The notes: generated from the sequence alone by a model not told the origin. 44,394 bases of DNA from Desertivirga sp966211215 (GCA_966211215.1 CBIHNR010000021.1:1-44394), one strand, 5' to 3'. Shown: positions 1-8,839, numbered from the stretch's first letter. Made by a program: numbers and translations.

Positions 1-3000
1 AGCCGCCATAACAATCTACATTGGTTTGGCTGGCAATGCTTGCTTTAAGTGCAGCATCTGGCTCTGCAATAATTGTTGATGAAGTTGTTGTACATCCGTT
101 TGCATCAGCCACTGTTACCTTGTAATTGCCTGCCTTAATATTAGCCAGGTTCTGGCTGGTGCTGCCATTGCTCCAAAGGTAAGTATATGGGGAGGTTCCA
201 CCTGAAACTATGAGGCTGATACTTCCGGTAGAGCCGCCGAAACAACCCACATCGGTTTTATCGTTAATCAAAGCATTTAATTTTCCGGCTGGCTGGGTAA
301 TAGTAGCGCTTACATTTGCCGAACAGCCGTTTTTATCAGTTACGGTTAAGTCATAAGCACCTGCTTTAAGGCCGCTTAAATCCTCTGAAGTATGTTTTCC
401 AGCGTTCCAGCTGTAGGTGTAAGGCGCTGTTCCGCCAGTTACATCAACATTGATTGTGCCAGTTGAACTTCCAAAGCAATCTATATTCGTTTGGCTGGCA
501 ATCACTGCTGTTAGTATCGCTGCGGGTTGTGTAATTGTAGCGCTTACTTTTGAAGTACAGCCATTTTTATCCGTTACTGTTAATTCGTAAGTGCCGGCTT
601 TAAGGTTTGCCAGATCTTCTGAAGTATATTTTCCATTATTCCAATTATAAGTATAAGGCGCCGTTCCGCCGGTTATGTCAACATTGATTGCCCCTGCTGA
701 ATTACCAAAGCAATTTACATTAGTTTGGCTGGCGATGCTTGCCGATAATACAGCTGCAGGCTCAGTAATAGTAGCACTTACATTTGCCGAACAGCCGTTT
801 TTGTCTGTTACCGTTAATTCATAAATACCAGCTTTAAGCCCGCTTAAGTCTTCGGCAGTAGAGCTTGAATTTGTCCATGCACAGGTGTAAGGGGCTGTGC
901 CACCACTTACATCTATGTTGATAGCACCTGTTGAACTTCCATAACAATTTACATTAGTTTGGCTGGCAATGCTTGCTGTCAATACTGCAGCTGGCTGGGC
1001 AATCGTAGCGCTTACTTTTGCTGTACAGCCGTTTTTGTCTGTTACTGTTAATTCATAAATACCAGCTTTAAGGTTTGCCAGATCTTCTGAGGTATATTTT
1101 CCATTGTTCCAATTATAAGTATAAGGCGCTGTTCCGCCGGTTATATCAACATTGATTGCCCCGGTTGAGCTGCCAAAGCAATCTATATTCGCTTGGCTGG
1201 CAATCACTGCTGTTAGTACCGCAGCTGGCTGAGTAATAGTAGCGCTTACCTTTGCAGTACAGCCATTTTTGTCAGTTACGGTTAATTCATAAGTACCGGC
1301 CTGAAGGCCGCTTAAGTCTTCGGCAGTAGAGCTTGAGTTTGTCCAGGAGTAAGTATAAGGCGCTGTGCCCCCAGCCACATCTGCATTAATAGCCCCCGTT
1401 GAGCCGCCGAAACAATTAATATCATTTTTGCTGGCGATAGTAGCAATTAAAGCTGCCGGCTCGGTAATTTCTACTTCAATTATCGCGCTGCATCCTTTTA
1501 TGTCAGTTACAGTCAAAACGTATTTTCCAGCTGCAATTCCCGATAAATCTTCTGTTGAGGTACTATCTTCCCAGATATAAGTATAAGGAGCCCCTCCTCC
1601 ACTAACTTGAATATCTATCGCACCATCATTTCCACCTTTACATGTTACATCGGTTTTCTTATTAAGTTTTAACGTTAAAGGCTCAACTGACTGGTTAATA
1701 ATAACACTCAGCTTACTGGTTGCGCAACCTTTTGAATCAGTTACAGTAACCTGATATGTTCCTGCCAAAACATTAAAAATGTCTTCGTTAGTGCTACCAT
1801 TGCTCCACAAATAGCTGTAAGGAGGCATACCACCAGAAACATCTATATCGATAGCACCGGTAGCTTCTCCAAAGCAGTTTACATCTGTTTTGCTGCCTAC
1901 CACTGCTGTCAGCTTAGCCGGCTCTGTGATAGTGAAATTTGCATTAGCTACGCAGTTATTCGCATCAGTTACGGCTACTGAATAATTCCCGGCGGGTAAA
2001 TCAGAAATATCTTTAGATGTTGCACCGGTATTCCACAAGTAAGTATACGGTGCTGTTCCACCGCTCACATTCAAAACTATTGAGCCATTGTTTCCGCCTA
2101 CACAATCTACATTAGACTTGGTATTTAAGATTGCAAACGCCGCAGGTTGATTAATAGTTACATTTTGAATTGATGTACAACCCTTTGCATCGGCTATAAT
2201 TACATTGTAGCTACCCACAGACAAACCAGAAACATCCTTTGTAGTAGATCCGTTGCTCCATTTATAAGCATAAGGTGCCGTACCTCCAGATACTGTTAAC
2301 GAGATGCTTCCGGTGGATGCTCCATAACATTTTATATCTGTTTTTGAGCTCACTGAACTAATAAGTGCACTTGCAGGCTGATTAATATCTGCGGATGTAG
2401 TTATTTCGCAACCATTAGCATCCTTTATAGCAACACTGTAATGTCCTGCCGTCAGCCCGGAAATATCCTTGTTAGTGCTTCCATTACTCCATAGATAAGT
2501 GTATGGGGACTTACCTCCGCTAACAGATAAATTAATTTCACCTGTGGCTGTTCCAAAGCAATTTACATCTACAATCGGCCCTGCAACTGCCGATAGAGCT
2601 AAAGGCTCGGCAATGGTAACTCCAGCCGTCACAACGCAGCCATTCGCATCTGTTACTGATACGTTATAAGTTCCGGCGGTTAAACCGCTCAAATCTTCCG
2701 TTATTGCCCCATTGCTCCAGGCATATGAATATGGGGCCAGTCCTCCGCTTACCGTTAAGTTAATATTACCGGTAGCAGCTCCATGGCATATCACATCGGT
2801 TTTACCTGCAACAGCTACGGTCAAAGCTCCTGGCTGAGAGATACTAGCACTTGCTGTTGCAGTACAGCCCATGGCATCTTTTACAGTAACTGAATAGTTC
2901 CCGGAAGCCAGTCCATTAATATTTTGAGAAGTTGCACCATTACTCCATGCAAATGAATAAGGCGCGGTTCCGCCACTTACATTTAGGTTGACAGCTCCGT

Positions 3001-3280
3001 TTGCGTTACCACAGCTTACGTCTGTTTTGCTTGCAATTGAAGCACTTAATGCAGCTGTCGATTGGGTAACAGCTACAGTGCCAGATGCCGTACATCCCTT
3101 TGCATCGGTTACCTGCACAGTGTAGTTCCCACTAACCAGGTTCGAAAATTCACCCGTAGTATTGGTTGTAGTTCCTAATACATAAGTATAGGGAGATTGC
3201 CCCCCGGCTGCTGATACTTTTATCTTACCATTGTTTCCTCCGTAGCAGCTAACATTTGTATGAGATTCGGATAGCGTGAT
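1..3280 (-). repeat. tandem SprB repeat array (~230 bp / ~77 residue units)
   Basis: The C-x-G landmark (N/D-V/I-x-C-F/Y-G) recurs at about 5, 231, 471, 711, 945, 1175, 1405, 1640, 1875, 2095, 2325, 2555, 2790, 3015 and 3240. That gives 15 landmarks at 225-240 bp spacing, continuing past the left edge. Each unit carries PYTYxWSNG, LxAGxYxVxVTDxxGC and an A-S-I-A-S-Q-T-N-V-type linker. Units near 471-710 and 971-1200 are nearly identical in DNA, while those from about 1640 to 3240 are more diverged. Confidence 0.9.
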
Positions 3281-5224
3281 AGGCTGCAAGGTAATATTTA
3301 CCTCAAACTTATACTCGCAGTTTCCTTCGACCAGCCTTCGTCCAATATATTTTCCGGTAGCTGAAATTGAACTTAAGGGAGTGCTGTAAGTAACATCGCT
3401 TTCTGCATACAATTGATATCCCGAAGGAAGATTTAAGGCTGATACATTAACAGCACAATTAATGGTATAACTTACATTAGCTGGTGGTGCACTGCAAGAC
3501 GTTGGTATATCCACCGGAATTTCAGAAGGTCCACCAACTGCACATGCCCCAGAACCGGCAGCCGGAGCGGAATGCGTAATCCAGGAGTTTGAGCTATTTA
3601 CATCCCCATAATAGGAAACTTCTGCATCATTCTTAATTATCCCGGCGGTACATCTTAATAAATCGCAGTCATCACTTAGCTTAATTAAAATATTTACTTT
3701 AGTGATGCTCCCATTTGCCAATTTACCTCCATTAGTAGCATCTGCACCTGTACCTAAACGAAATGTTACTTTGTGCTGGGCAGCATCATATTCAGCCTGG
3801 TCGTCGCCCGCCACGTCAGTTTTAGAAACCCATGCGCCCGAACCATATTGAACTTTCAGGGAGCCTGGCACATATTCCATTAACTCAGGAAGTACATCAC
3901 TTACTATCGTTTTGGTACTATTATCGTTACCAATATTCTTTAATTCATACGAAAGCAATACTGTTTCGCCCGGCTTGGCAGGCTGCCCGGGATTCGTTGT
4001 ATTGGTAAAGGTGTGGGTAAAGGTATAGTATGGATTATAAACATCTATAGCTGTGGTAATCACCCCTATTGCATATCTATCGCTGTTAGTTGCGAGAGAT
4101 ACCTTGGCAGAATTGTCACTATTCTTTAGGTAAGTAAAAGTGCTGTTATCCGGGCTGATTATGCTGGCATCGTATCCCATGGTGTTGTTATGGCTAGGAT
4201 TACGAGATGTTACAACCACACCTTTACTGGTTATTGAACTGTTAAACGTGTTGTCGGTTTTATGAGCGGCATCAGAAATAGATTTATTATTAAACGTAAT
4301 GTAGTCGCCAGAATAATCCCGGTCACCTTCATAACCAACAAAGCCCAAATCGAATGTTACCGGCCCTGAAGGAGGAGTTTTAAATCCGGTAAGTGTAATG
4401 TCTAAAGACTCAGCTCCGCTGGGAATACCGGCAAACCCGTCAAAAACAGTAAGGTTACGAAAAGCCAGCAACTCCTGCTTATAAACAACAACCATGGTCC
4501 AGCCAGCTTCAACTGCGTTAGAGCCACTAATACCGTCATCCACCAAAATATCAGCTACCGCATAAGTTCCATTATGTGTGGTTATGCCTTTAACAAGGGA
4601 GGTTACATCTTTGAAACATTGATAATGCCTACCTTCGAATGTTCCAAAATCTACATCTGCAGAAAGGTTGATATAGGAAGTAGAACCCGGCAACTTAAAT
4701 TTCACCTTTTGCCTGTTGGCCCGAGTATTAGTTGCTTTAGTAGTGTCTGCCCCGCCACCCCAATACAAACCGGCAAAGCTTATTTCAGAACAATTGGGCA
4801 AGCTTAGATTTGCAGTACTCGAATTCTTTGTAGAGGCATCACCATCAACATCGATATACTGGCCTTTGTGGTTATTGTTATTATTACTGCCAGAAGATGT
4901 CTTTGGCGGCGCGGTTCCGGTATTGTCAAAATCCTCGCTGCTAAGGTTATTATTAGAAACAAATACAATCCCCCCTCTTTGTTCTACCTGATATCTTATT
5001 CCAAAAGGTGAAATTATAATAGGCTTAGCTTGGGCCATTACTTTAGCACTAAATAAGCTAAAACAAAAAAATAGCACCAGGCTGCAATAAAGCCCAACAG
5101 ATTTACGTTTCAAAAGATATTTTGTGATTAAAGAAGTGTGGAAATAGGAAACTTTACAAAAGCCTAGTACACTTACATATATCCATGCAAAATAAGCGCG
5201 TATAAGATTGTCTAAGTGCTTCAT
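1..5224 (-). CDS. giant SprB-repeat adhesin, N-terminal part (C-terminus beyond left edge)
   Basis: One reading frame is open from ATG at 5224 to the left edge (1741 codons plus 1 nt). I translated it by eye from the start through the first repeat and checked the frame at several later repeats. A Sec signal peptide (KRKSVGLYCSLVLFFCF, then a cleavage-like SAKVMAQA) begins only near residue 38, so TTG at 5113 is an alternative start. Residues ~70-390 form a beta-rich region, ~400-525 resemble a DUF11/CARDB-type domain (PAKPGETVLLSYELKNIG), and from ~650 on there are SprB-type repeats (YTYxWSNG...LxAGxYxVTVTDANGC...NVxCFGG). SprB of Flavobacterium is a cell-surface gliding adhesin exported by T9SS. 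By analogy this is a secreted filamentous adhesin, probably with a type B sorting domain off the window. It is divergent from the response regulator gene. Function in adhesion is inferred; the repeat assignment is firm. Confidence 0.88.
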   Translation of the reverse strand, partial: MKHLDNLIRAYFAWIYVSVLGFCKVSYFHTSLITKYLLKRKSVGLYCSLVLFFCFSLFSAKVMAQAKPIIISPFGIRYQVEQRGGIVFVSNNNLSSEDFDNTGTAPPKTSSGSNNNNNHKGQYIDVDGDASTKNSSTANLSLPNCSEISFAGLYWGGGADTTKATNTRANRQKVKFKLPGSTSYINLSADVDFGTFEGRHYQCFKDVTSLVKGITTHNGTYAVADILVDDGISGSNAVEAGWTMVVVYKQELLAFRNLTVFDGFAGIPSGAESLDITLTGFKTPPSGPVTFDLGFVGYEGDRDYSGDYITFNNKSISDAAHKTDNTFNSSITSKGVVVTSRNPSHNNTMGYDASIISPDNSTFTYLKNSDNSAKVSLATNSDRYAIGVITTAIDVYNPYYTFTHTFTNTTNPGQPAKPGETVLLSYELKNIGNDNSTKTIVSDVLPELMEYVPGSLKVQYGSGAWVSKTDVAGDDQAEYDAAQHKVTFRLGTGADATNGGKLANGSITKVNILIKLSDDCDLLRCTAGIIKNDAEVSYYGDVNSSNSWITHSAPAAGSGACAVGGPSEIPVDIPTSCSAPPANVSYTINCAVNVSALNLPSGYQLYAESDVTYSTPLSSISATGKYIGRRLVEGNCEYKFEVNITLQPITLSESHTNVSCYGGNNGKIKVSAAGGQSPYTYVLGTTTNTTGEFSNLVSGNYTVQVTDAKGCTASGTVAVTQSTAALSASIASKTDVSCGNANGAVNLNVSGGTAPYSFAWSNGATSQNINGLASGNYSVTVKDAMGCTATASASISQPGALTVAVAGKTDVICHGAATGNINLTVSGGLAPYSYAWSNGAITEDLSGLTAGTYNVSVTDANGCVVTAGVTIAEPLALSAVAGPIVDVNCFGTATGEINLSVSGGKSPYTYLWSNGSTNKDISGLTAGHYSVAIKDANGCEITTSADINQPASALISSVSSKTDIKCYGASTGSISLTVSGGTAPYAYKWSNGSTTKDVSGLSVGSYNVIIADAKGCTSIQNVTINQPAAFAILNTKSNVDCVGGNNGSIVLNVSGGTAPYTYLWNTGATSKDISDLPAGNYSVAVTDANNCVANANFTITEPAKLTAVVGSKTDVNCFGEATGAIDIDVSGGMPPYSYLWSNGSTNEDIFNVLAGTYQVTVTDSKGCATSKLSVIINQSVEPLTLKLNKKTDVTCKGGNDGAIDIQVSGGGAPYTYIWEDSTSTEDLSGIAAGKYVLTVTDIKGCSAIIEVEITEPAALIATIASKNDINCFGGSTGAINADVAGGTAPYTYSWTNSSSTAEDLSGLQAGTYELTVTDKNGCTAKVSATITQPAAVLTAVIASQANIDCFGSSTGAINVDITGGTAPYTYNWNNGKYTSEDLANLKAGIYELTVTDKNGCTAKVSATIAQPAAVLTASIASQTNVNCYGSSTGAINIDVSGGTAPYTCAWTNSSSTAEDLSGLKAGIYELTVTDKNGCSANVSATITEPAAVLSASIASQTNVNCFGNSAGAINVDITGGTAPYTYNWNNGKYTSEDLANLKAGTYELTVTDKNGCTSKVSATITQPAAILTAVIASQTNIDCFGSSTGTINVDVTGGTAPYTYSWNAGKHTSEDLSGLKAGAYDLTVTDKNGCSANVSATITQPAGKLNALINDKTDVGCFGGSTGSISLIVSGGTSPYTYLWSNGSTSQNLANIKAGNYKVTVADANGCTTTSSTIIAEPDAALKASIASQTNVDCYGG

Positions 5225-5483
5225 TTGTTTTAACTGACCTTCTGAGAGCGTTCACCACCTTAAAACAAGGAAGTGTCGTATACGCAGGAAATACCTAAAA
5301 AGTTCAATTTTAAATAGTGAAATTTATGCGCAGTTTTTTCTACAGCAAGCGCAAATCGCACCCCGGGCGTTAAACTAAAATTTTAACTTTTCTACTTTAG
5401 CCAGAGATCTACAATTAAAAATTGGCAAGAATCACTGGGTTTTATTTATATTTTGCATAACTTACACCCTTACTATTACAACA

Positions 5484-5500
5484 TTGGCACTTGTCTTGCA
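5484..5500 (+). promoter_or_regulatory. sigma-54 (RpoN) -24/-12 promoter element
   Basis: The sequence reads TTGGCAC, five bases, then TTGCA. The invariant GG (5486-5487) and GC (5498-5499) are separated by exactly ten bases, matching the consensus TGGCAC-N5-TTGC in both half sites. The expected start site is near 5511, about 107 nt before the ATG of the response regulator. It is the only such match I found in the intergenic regions of the window. Sigma-54 promoters need an ATP-dependent enhancer-binding activator, and none is encoded in the window. Confidence 0.75.
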
Positions 5501-5560
5501 CTTTTTGTAAATAAAAATAGATTTAATTCTAAAGCATTAATTTTGAAACTTCGAGAGGGA

Positions 5561-5588
5561 TTTGTCGTAAAAGCAGTGAGTATCTTTA
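5561..5588 (+). promoter_or_regulatory. candidate Bacteroidota housekeeping promoter (-33 TTTG / -7 TATCTTTA)
   Basis: TTTG at 5561-5564 is followed after 16 bases by TATCTTTA at 5581-5588, one mismatch from the TAnnTTTG -7 consensus. The spacing is slightly short. If used, it would give a leader of about 25 nt before the ATG at 5618 and a second, constitutive promoter downstream of the sigma-54 element. Confidence 0.35.
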
Positions 5589-5617
5589 CTAATCTAAAAG
5601 GCGTTTTTTAATTGCGT

Positions 5618-6010
5618 ATGAAGAAACAAATACTAATTGTTGACGACGAATTAAGTATATTAAAGCTCTTAAACTTCGTATTATCAAAGGATTATAATTT
5701 AGTTATCAAAAACAGCGGGGTTGAAGCTATCAGCTGGCTTGAACAGGGAAACGACCCTGAACTAATTATATCCGACCTTCAAATGCCTTACTTCGATGGC
5801 AGTTCCTTTATCAGGACATTAAAAGTTAGCGGATATTATAGAGATACACCTGTAATCCTGCTTTCGGGCGCAGACGACCTGGAAGACAGGGTACAAAAAA
5901 TGAATATTAAAGCGGAGAGTTTTATGCAGAAACCATTCAACCCTACCACTTTAAAAACGGTAATTAGTAATCTATTAGCCCGTAAGCATGATCTTGAGCT
6001 CTCAAATTAA
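5618..6010 (+). CDS. single-domain response regulator (CheY-like receiver)
   Basis: This 130-residue protein is a complete receiver domain with no output domain. The acidic pocket is D9-D10, the phospho-acceptor is D53 (IISDLQMP), the switch Ser is S83 (VILLSGADD) and the conserved Lys is K105 (QKPF), so it should be phosphorylatable. ATG at 5618 is preferred; an in-frame TTG at 5612 would add two residues. The next gene starts inside its last codons (23-bp overlap), implying translational coupling. The partner is itself a degenerate receiver fused to a sugar transferase, so the simplest idea is that this regulator controls surface-glycan priming, by protein contact rather than DNA binding. 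The cognate kinase is not in the window. Confidence 0.9.
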   Translation: MKKQILIVDDELSILKLLNFVLSKDYNLVIKNSGVEAISWLEQGNDPELIISDLQMPYFDGSSFIRTLKVSGYYRDTPVILLSGADDLEDRVQKMNIKAESFMQKPFNPTTLKTVISNLLARKHDLELSN

Positions 6011-7076
6011 CCTCTCCAATCAAACAGGGGTCCATGCAAAAATTGCCTATGCAGGCGCAGAACTTCGGGATGAATTTCTCCCTGAATTAAAGGCTCAATT
6101 TGAAGTTGAAGCTCAGGATTTAGATTTACAAAGCCTTGAGCAATACCTCAATAACCAGTCGTTATTAACCTTGCCTGATATTCTTTTGATCGAAGCTGAT
6201 AAAAAAGAAAACTGGCTTGCTTTGATCTCTAAAATAAAACAGAACCCGCTTCTTCAGGGGGTTATTATCGTTGTAGTTTCCGCGTTTTCCAATAGAACCT
6301 GGAAATCTAAGGCGATGGCCTTAAAGGTCCATGATTTTTATACGTTTCCTTTTCCGATTGAAGACCTTTGTGAAAGGTTGACTTTCCTGGTAAAGTTTAA
6401 ATTGATAAAACCTAAACTAGCCGAACTATCTCAAAAAGTTGATGTAAGGTATAACATGCCTGTATATAAAAGGCTTTTTGATATTGTGGTTTCGGGAGCT
6501 GCACTTCTTGCCTTATCGCCCTTATTTCTAGTAGTTGCGGCCTTAATTCGCCTTGAATCTAAAGGAAAGGTCATTTACAAGAGTAAACGTGTGGGAACAG
6601 GCTATAGAATATTTGATTTCTACAAGTTCCGCTCTATGCGTACCGGAGCTGACAAAGAAATTGATATTTTAACCCAGCAGAATCAGTATACTGATACAGA
6701 AACAGGCAAATCTGCTTTTGTGAAAATCAAAAATGATCCGCGGATCACTAAAGTGGGCAACTTCATCCGCAATACCAGTATTGATGAATTACCCCAATTA
6801 TTTAATGTACTTAAAGGGGATATGTCTTTGGTAGGTAACAGGCCTTTGCCATTATACGAAGCAGAAATGCTTACTTCTAACGAATGGACTACCCGCTTTT
6901 TAGGCCCCGCCGGATTAACCGGATTGTGGCAAATTAGCAAACGTGGAAAAGAAGAAATGTCTGAGCGTGAGCGTAAAAAACTGGATAACTATTATGCTAC
7001 GAATTACTCATTCTGGCTTGACCTTAAAATTATAGCCGGCACATTTCCGGCATTACTACAGAAAGAAAAAGTTTAG
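5988..7076 (+). CDS. pseudo-receiver / undecaprenyl-phosphate sugar-1-phosphate transferase fusion
   Basis: Residues ~155-362 are a bacterial sugar transferase of the WcaJ/PglC polyprenol-phosphate phosphoglycosyl transferase type, which loads the first sugar-1-phosphate onto undecaprenyl phosphate at the inner membrane. Visible marks are a hydrophobic segment after YKRLFD, the YKFRSM motif, DPRITKVGNFIRNTSIDELPQ with the Asp-Glu dyad, GDMSLVGNRP and GPAGLTGLWQ. Residues ~15-140 have receiver-like alternation (PDILLIEAD, VIIVVVSAFS, YTFPFPIEDL), but the conserved Lys position reads F in FPF and the acid pocket is not evident, so it is probably a pseudo-receiver. There is one hydrophobic segment rather than the several of full-length WcaJ. 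It is followed by a terminator. Sugar specificity and glycan product cannot be told. The receiver reading is inference; the transferase is firm. Confidence 0.88.
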   Translation: MILSSQINLSNQTGVHAKIAYAGAELRDEFLPELKAQFEVEAQDLDLQSLEQYLNNQSLLTLPDILLIEADKKENWLALISKIKQNPLLQGVIIVVVSAFSNRTWKSKAMALKVHDFYTFPFPIEDLCERLTFLVKFKLIKPKLAELSQKVDVRYNMPVYKRLFDIVVSGAALLALSPLFLVVAALIRLESKGKVIYKSKRVGTGYRIFDFYKFRSMRTGADKEIDILTQQNQYTDTETGKSAFVKIKNDPRITKVGNFIRNTSIDELPQLFNVLKGDMSLVGNRPLPLYEAEMLTSNEWTTRFLGPAGLTGLWQISKRGKEEMSERERKKLDNYYATNYSFWLDLKIIAGTFPALLQKEKV

Positions 7077-7092
7077 ATTACCAAACCTTATC

Positions 7093-7132
7093 AAAAACGA
7101 AGGGCTACCAAAATGGGAGCCCTTTCGTTTTT
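7093..7132. terminator. bidirectional Rho-independent terminator
   Basis: AAACGAAGGGCT pairs with AGCCCTTTCGTTT (one bulged A) around a short loop, followed by a T-run on the plus strand and, through the A-run upstream, a T-run on the minus strand. It sits between the convergent ends of the sugar transferase gene (7076) and ribE (7144) and can serve both. Confidence 0.8.
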
Positions 7133-7143
7133 ACAATTATCTT

Positions 7144-7728
7144 TTACTTTCCTAACAAACGGGCCACATACTTCCCAATGATATCAAATTCCAGATTTAC
7201 AGTATCTCCGGGCTTAACCGTTTGCAGATTTGTATGTTCGAACGTATAAGGTATAATGGCTACAGAGAATTTATCATCCTTGGAATTGACAACGGTCAGA
7301 CTTATTCCATTTACGCACACTGAGCCTTTTTCTACGGTAACGTTCCCCGGTTGTGTGTCATATTGAAACGTAAATTCCCAGCTTCCTCCACGATCTACCA
7401 AATCAATGCATTGTGCTGTCTGGTCAACATGGCCTTGTACGATATGCCCGTCCAGGCGCCCGTTCATCTGCATACAGCGCTCCAGGTTCAAAATATCTCC
7501 CTCCTTTAATTTACCAAGATTCGTTTTATTCAGGGTTTCATCAATAGCAGTAACTGTATGTGTAGTCTTATCCAGGGCAACAACAGTTAAGCATACGCCA
7601 TTATGTGCAACAGACTGGTCAATCTTTAACTCTTCAGAAATTGAAGACGATACAGTAATATGCAAGTTTCCCTTATCCCGCTGCAAGGCGGTAACTTTTC
7701 CTATAGTTTCAATAATACCCGTAAACAT
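7144..7728 (-). CDS. ribE: riboflavin synthase, alpha chain
   Basis: This enzyme dismutates two molecules of 6,7-dimethyl-8-ribityllumazine to riboflavin and a pyrimidinedione, the last step of riboflavin synthesis in the cytosol. The 194 residues begin with the hallmark MFTGIIE and contain two tandem lumazine-binding barrels (about 1-97 and 98-194). Repeated signatures are HNGVCLTV in the first and VNGISLTVV in the second, and GHIVQGHVD lies at the junction. Length matches the usual ~200-220. It lies 60 bp downstream of the pirin gene in the same direction, so a two-gene transcript is possible. No FMN riboswitch fits in this short gap. Confidence 0.96.
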   Translation of the reverse strand: MFTGIIETIGKVTALQRDKGNLHITVSSSISEELKIDQSVAHNGVCLTVVALDKTTHTVTAIDETLNKTNLGKLKEGDILNLERCMQMNGRLDGHIVQGHVDQTAQCIDLVDRGGSWEFTFQYDTQPGNVTVEKGSVCVNGISLTVVNSKDDKFSVAIIPYTFEHTNLQTVKPGDTVNLEFDIIGKYVARLLGK

Positions 7729-7788
7729 TTGGCCAAGTTACAAAGTACAGTTTAGCATTTATCAAATCGCTAAAAGATTAATTTCCGA

Positions 7789-8643
7789 TTAGAATTGCCA
7801 TATGCCAAACTTTCCATTTCGATAATCCTCGTAAGCTTCCTCAATTTCTTCATAAGTATTCATCACAAAAGGGCCCTGGGCTATAACCGGTTCGTTCAGA
7901 GGCTCGGCATGTCCCAGCAATAACACACTAGCTTCCGTTGATTTTATCGAAAGCCCTATACCGCCTTCGTTAAACTCAACCAGCTGCCTGGCTTTTGCGT
8001 TATTTCCATTTACCTCCAACTGCCCCTTTATTACATAAAAAAATACATTATGGGCGTCCGGGACCTCTAAATCAATAGCCGATCCTGCTTCAAAGTATAT
8101 TGTTGATAGAGAAACATTGGTTTGAGACTTAAATGCACCTTCCACTCCTTCCCAGTTTCCGGAGATCAGGTTCAGAGTTACTTTGCCATTGTCCAATGTA
8201 ACACGCGGAATTTCATCGCTTTGCAAACCCTTGTAAAATGGTTCAACCATCTTTTGTTTCGCTGGAAGATTTAGCCATAACTGCAAAATCTCCAGACCGC
8301 CTCCCACCTTCTTGAAATGATCCGATGACACCTCTGCATGAATAAGGCCTTTCCCTGCCGTCATCCATTGAACGCCTCCAGCAGTAATAACACTTTGGTT
8401 TCCGCTGCTGTCTTTATGCATAATATCTCCTTCCAATATAAATGTCACAGTTTCCATCCCTCGGTGCGGATGTGGGCCAAAAGGTAATCCGGTGTTATTG
8501 GGCGGATAAACCTGGTACCCATGATGGTTCAGAAACAAAAATGGGTCTATCTGGGTTAAGGTATGGCTGGGTAGCGGCGAATAAGTAATCAGGCCTGCTA
8601 TCGGCGCAAATTCTGAATCGTGTATTTTTTTAATTGTTCGCAT
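7789..8643 (-). CDS. pirin family bicupin protein
   Basis: A 284-residue cytosolic pirin. The N-terminal cupin holds the metal-binding set H58 and H60 (FGPHPHRGMETVTF), H102 and E104 (KGLIHAEVS), matching the spacing of the iron ligands of characterised pirins; the C-terminal cupin (~160-284) is more diverged. Bacterial pirins have been described as quercetin 2,3-dioxygenases or as regulators of central metabolism, and which applies here cannot be judged. ATG at 8643 gives the standard N-terminus. The gene is divergent from rpoN with a ~218-bp spacer and lies upstream of ribE, with no obvious functional link. Confidence 0.93.
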   Translation of the reverse strand: MRTIKKIHDSEFAPIAGLITYSPLPSHTLTQIDPFLFLNHHGYQVYPPNNTGLPFGPHPHRGMETVTFILEGDIMHKDSSGNQSVITAGGVQWMTAGKGLIHAEVSSDHFKKVGGGLEILQLWLNLPAKQKMVEPFYKGLQSDEIPRVTLDNGKVTLNLISGNWEGVEGAFKSQTNVSLSTIYFEAGSAIDLEVPDAHNVFFYVIKGQLEVNGNNAKARQLVEFNEGGIGLSIKSTEASVLLLGHAEPLNEPVIAQGPFVMNTYEEIEEAYEDYRNGKFGIWQF

Positions 8644-8839
8644 GTACTATCAAGAGTGGGTGTTAATTTCTTGGCAGCAAAGCTTCCTGCTGCTTCCAAA
8701 AAAACTAAATACTTAGCTATAAAAGTATTGAACAAAATATTAAACTAACCTAAAATCTTTTTCGTAGAAAAAGCGTTACAAGTAAATCAATTAACAGCAA
8801 TAAAAGGAATGCTGTTTCCCCCTTTTTAATTGTAATATG

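Larger units (their letters stand above)
5225..5617. other. divergent intergenic region, adhesin / response regulator
   Basis: This 393-base A+T-rich gap lies between the divergent starts. On the plus strand it holds a sigma-54-type element (5484-5500) and a weaker Bacteroidota -33/-7 pair (5561-5588), listed separately. I found no convincing TAnnTTTG element for the minus-strand adhesin, no RNA gene and no additional ORF of note. Confidence 0.6.

Noticed and set aside
1..3280. Long tandem repeats that could be non-coding satellite DNA
   Set aside because: They translate in one open frame as SprB repeats continuous with a signal-peptide-bearing N-terminus at 5224.
3845..3861. CTGGCACATATTCC as a second sigma-54 site
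   Set aside because: The -12 half (TTGC) is missing and the site is inside a coding region.
4574..4991. Two overlapping plus-strand reading frames (77 and 91 codons)
   Set aside because: Both are antisense to the N-terminal region of the SprB-repeat adhesin, whose frame is continuous there.
5345..5375. GG-N10-GC on the minus strand upstream of the SprB-repeat gene as a divergent sigma-54 promoter
   Set aside because: Only the dinucleotides and part of the -12 half match; the -24 half is far from TGGCAC. Probably chance.
7406..7792. Plus-strand reading frame of 128 codons
   Set aside because: Antisense to ribE, Cys/Pro/Ser-rich nonsense composition, no start context; a shadow of a well-conserved gene.
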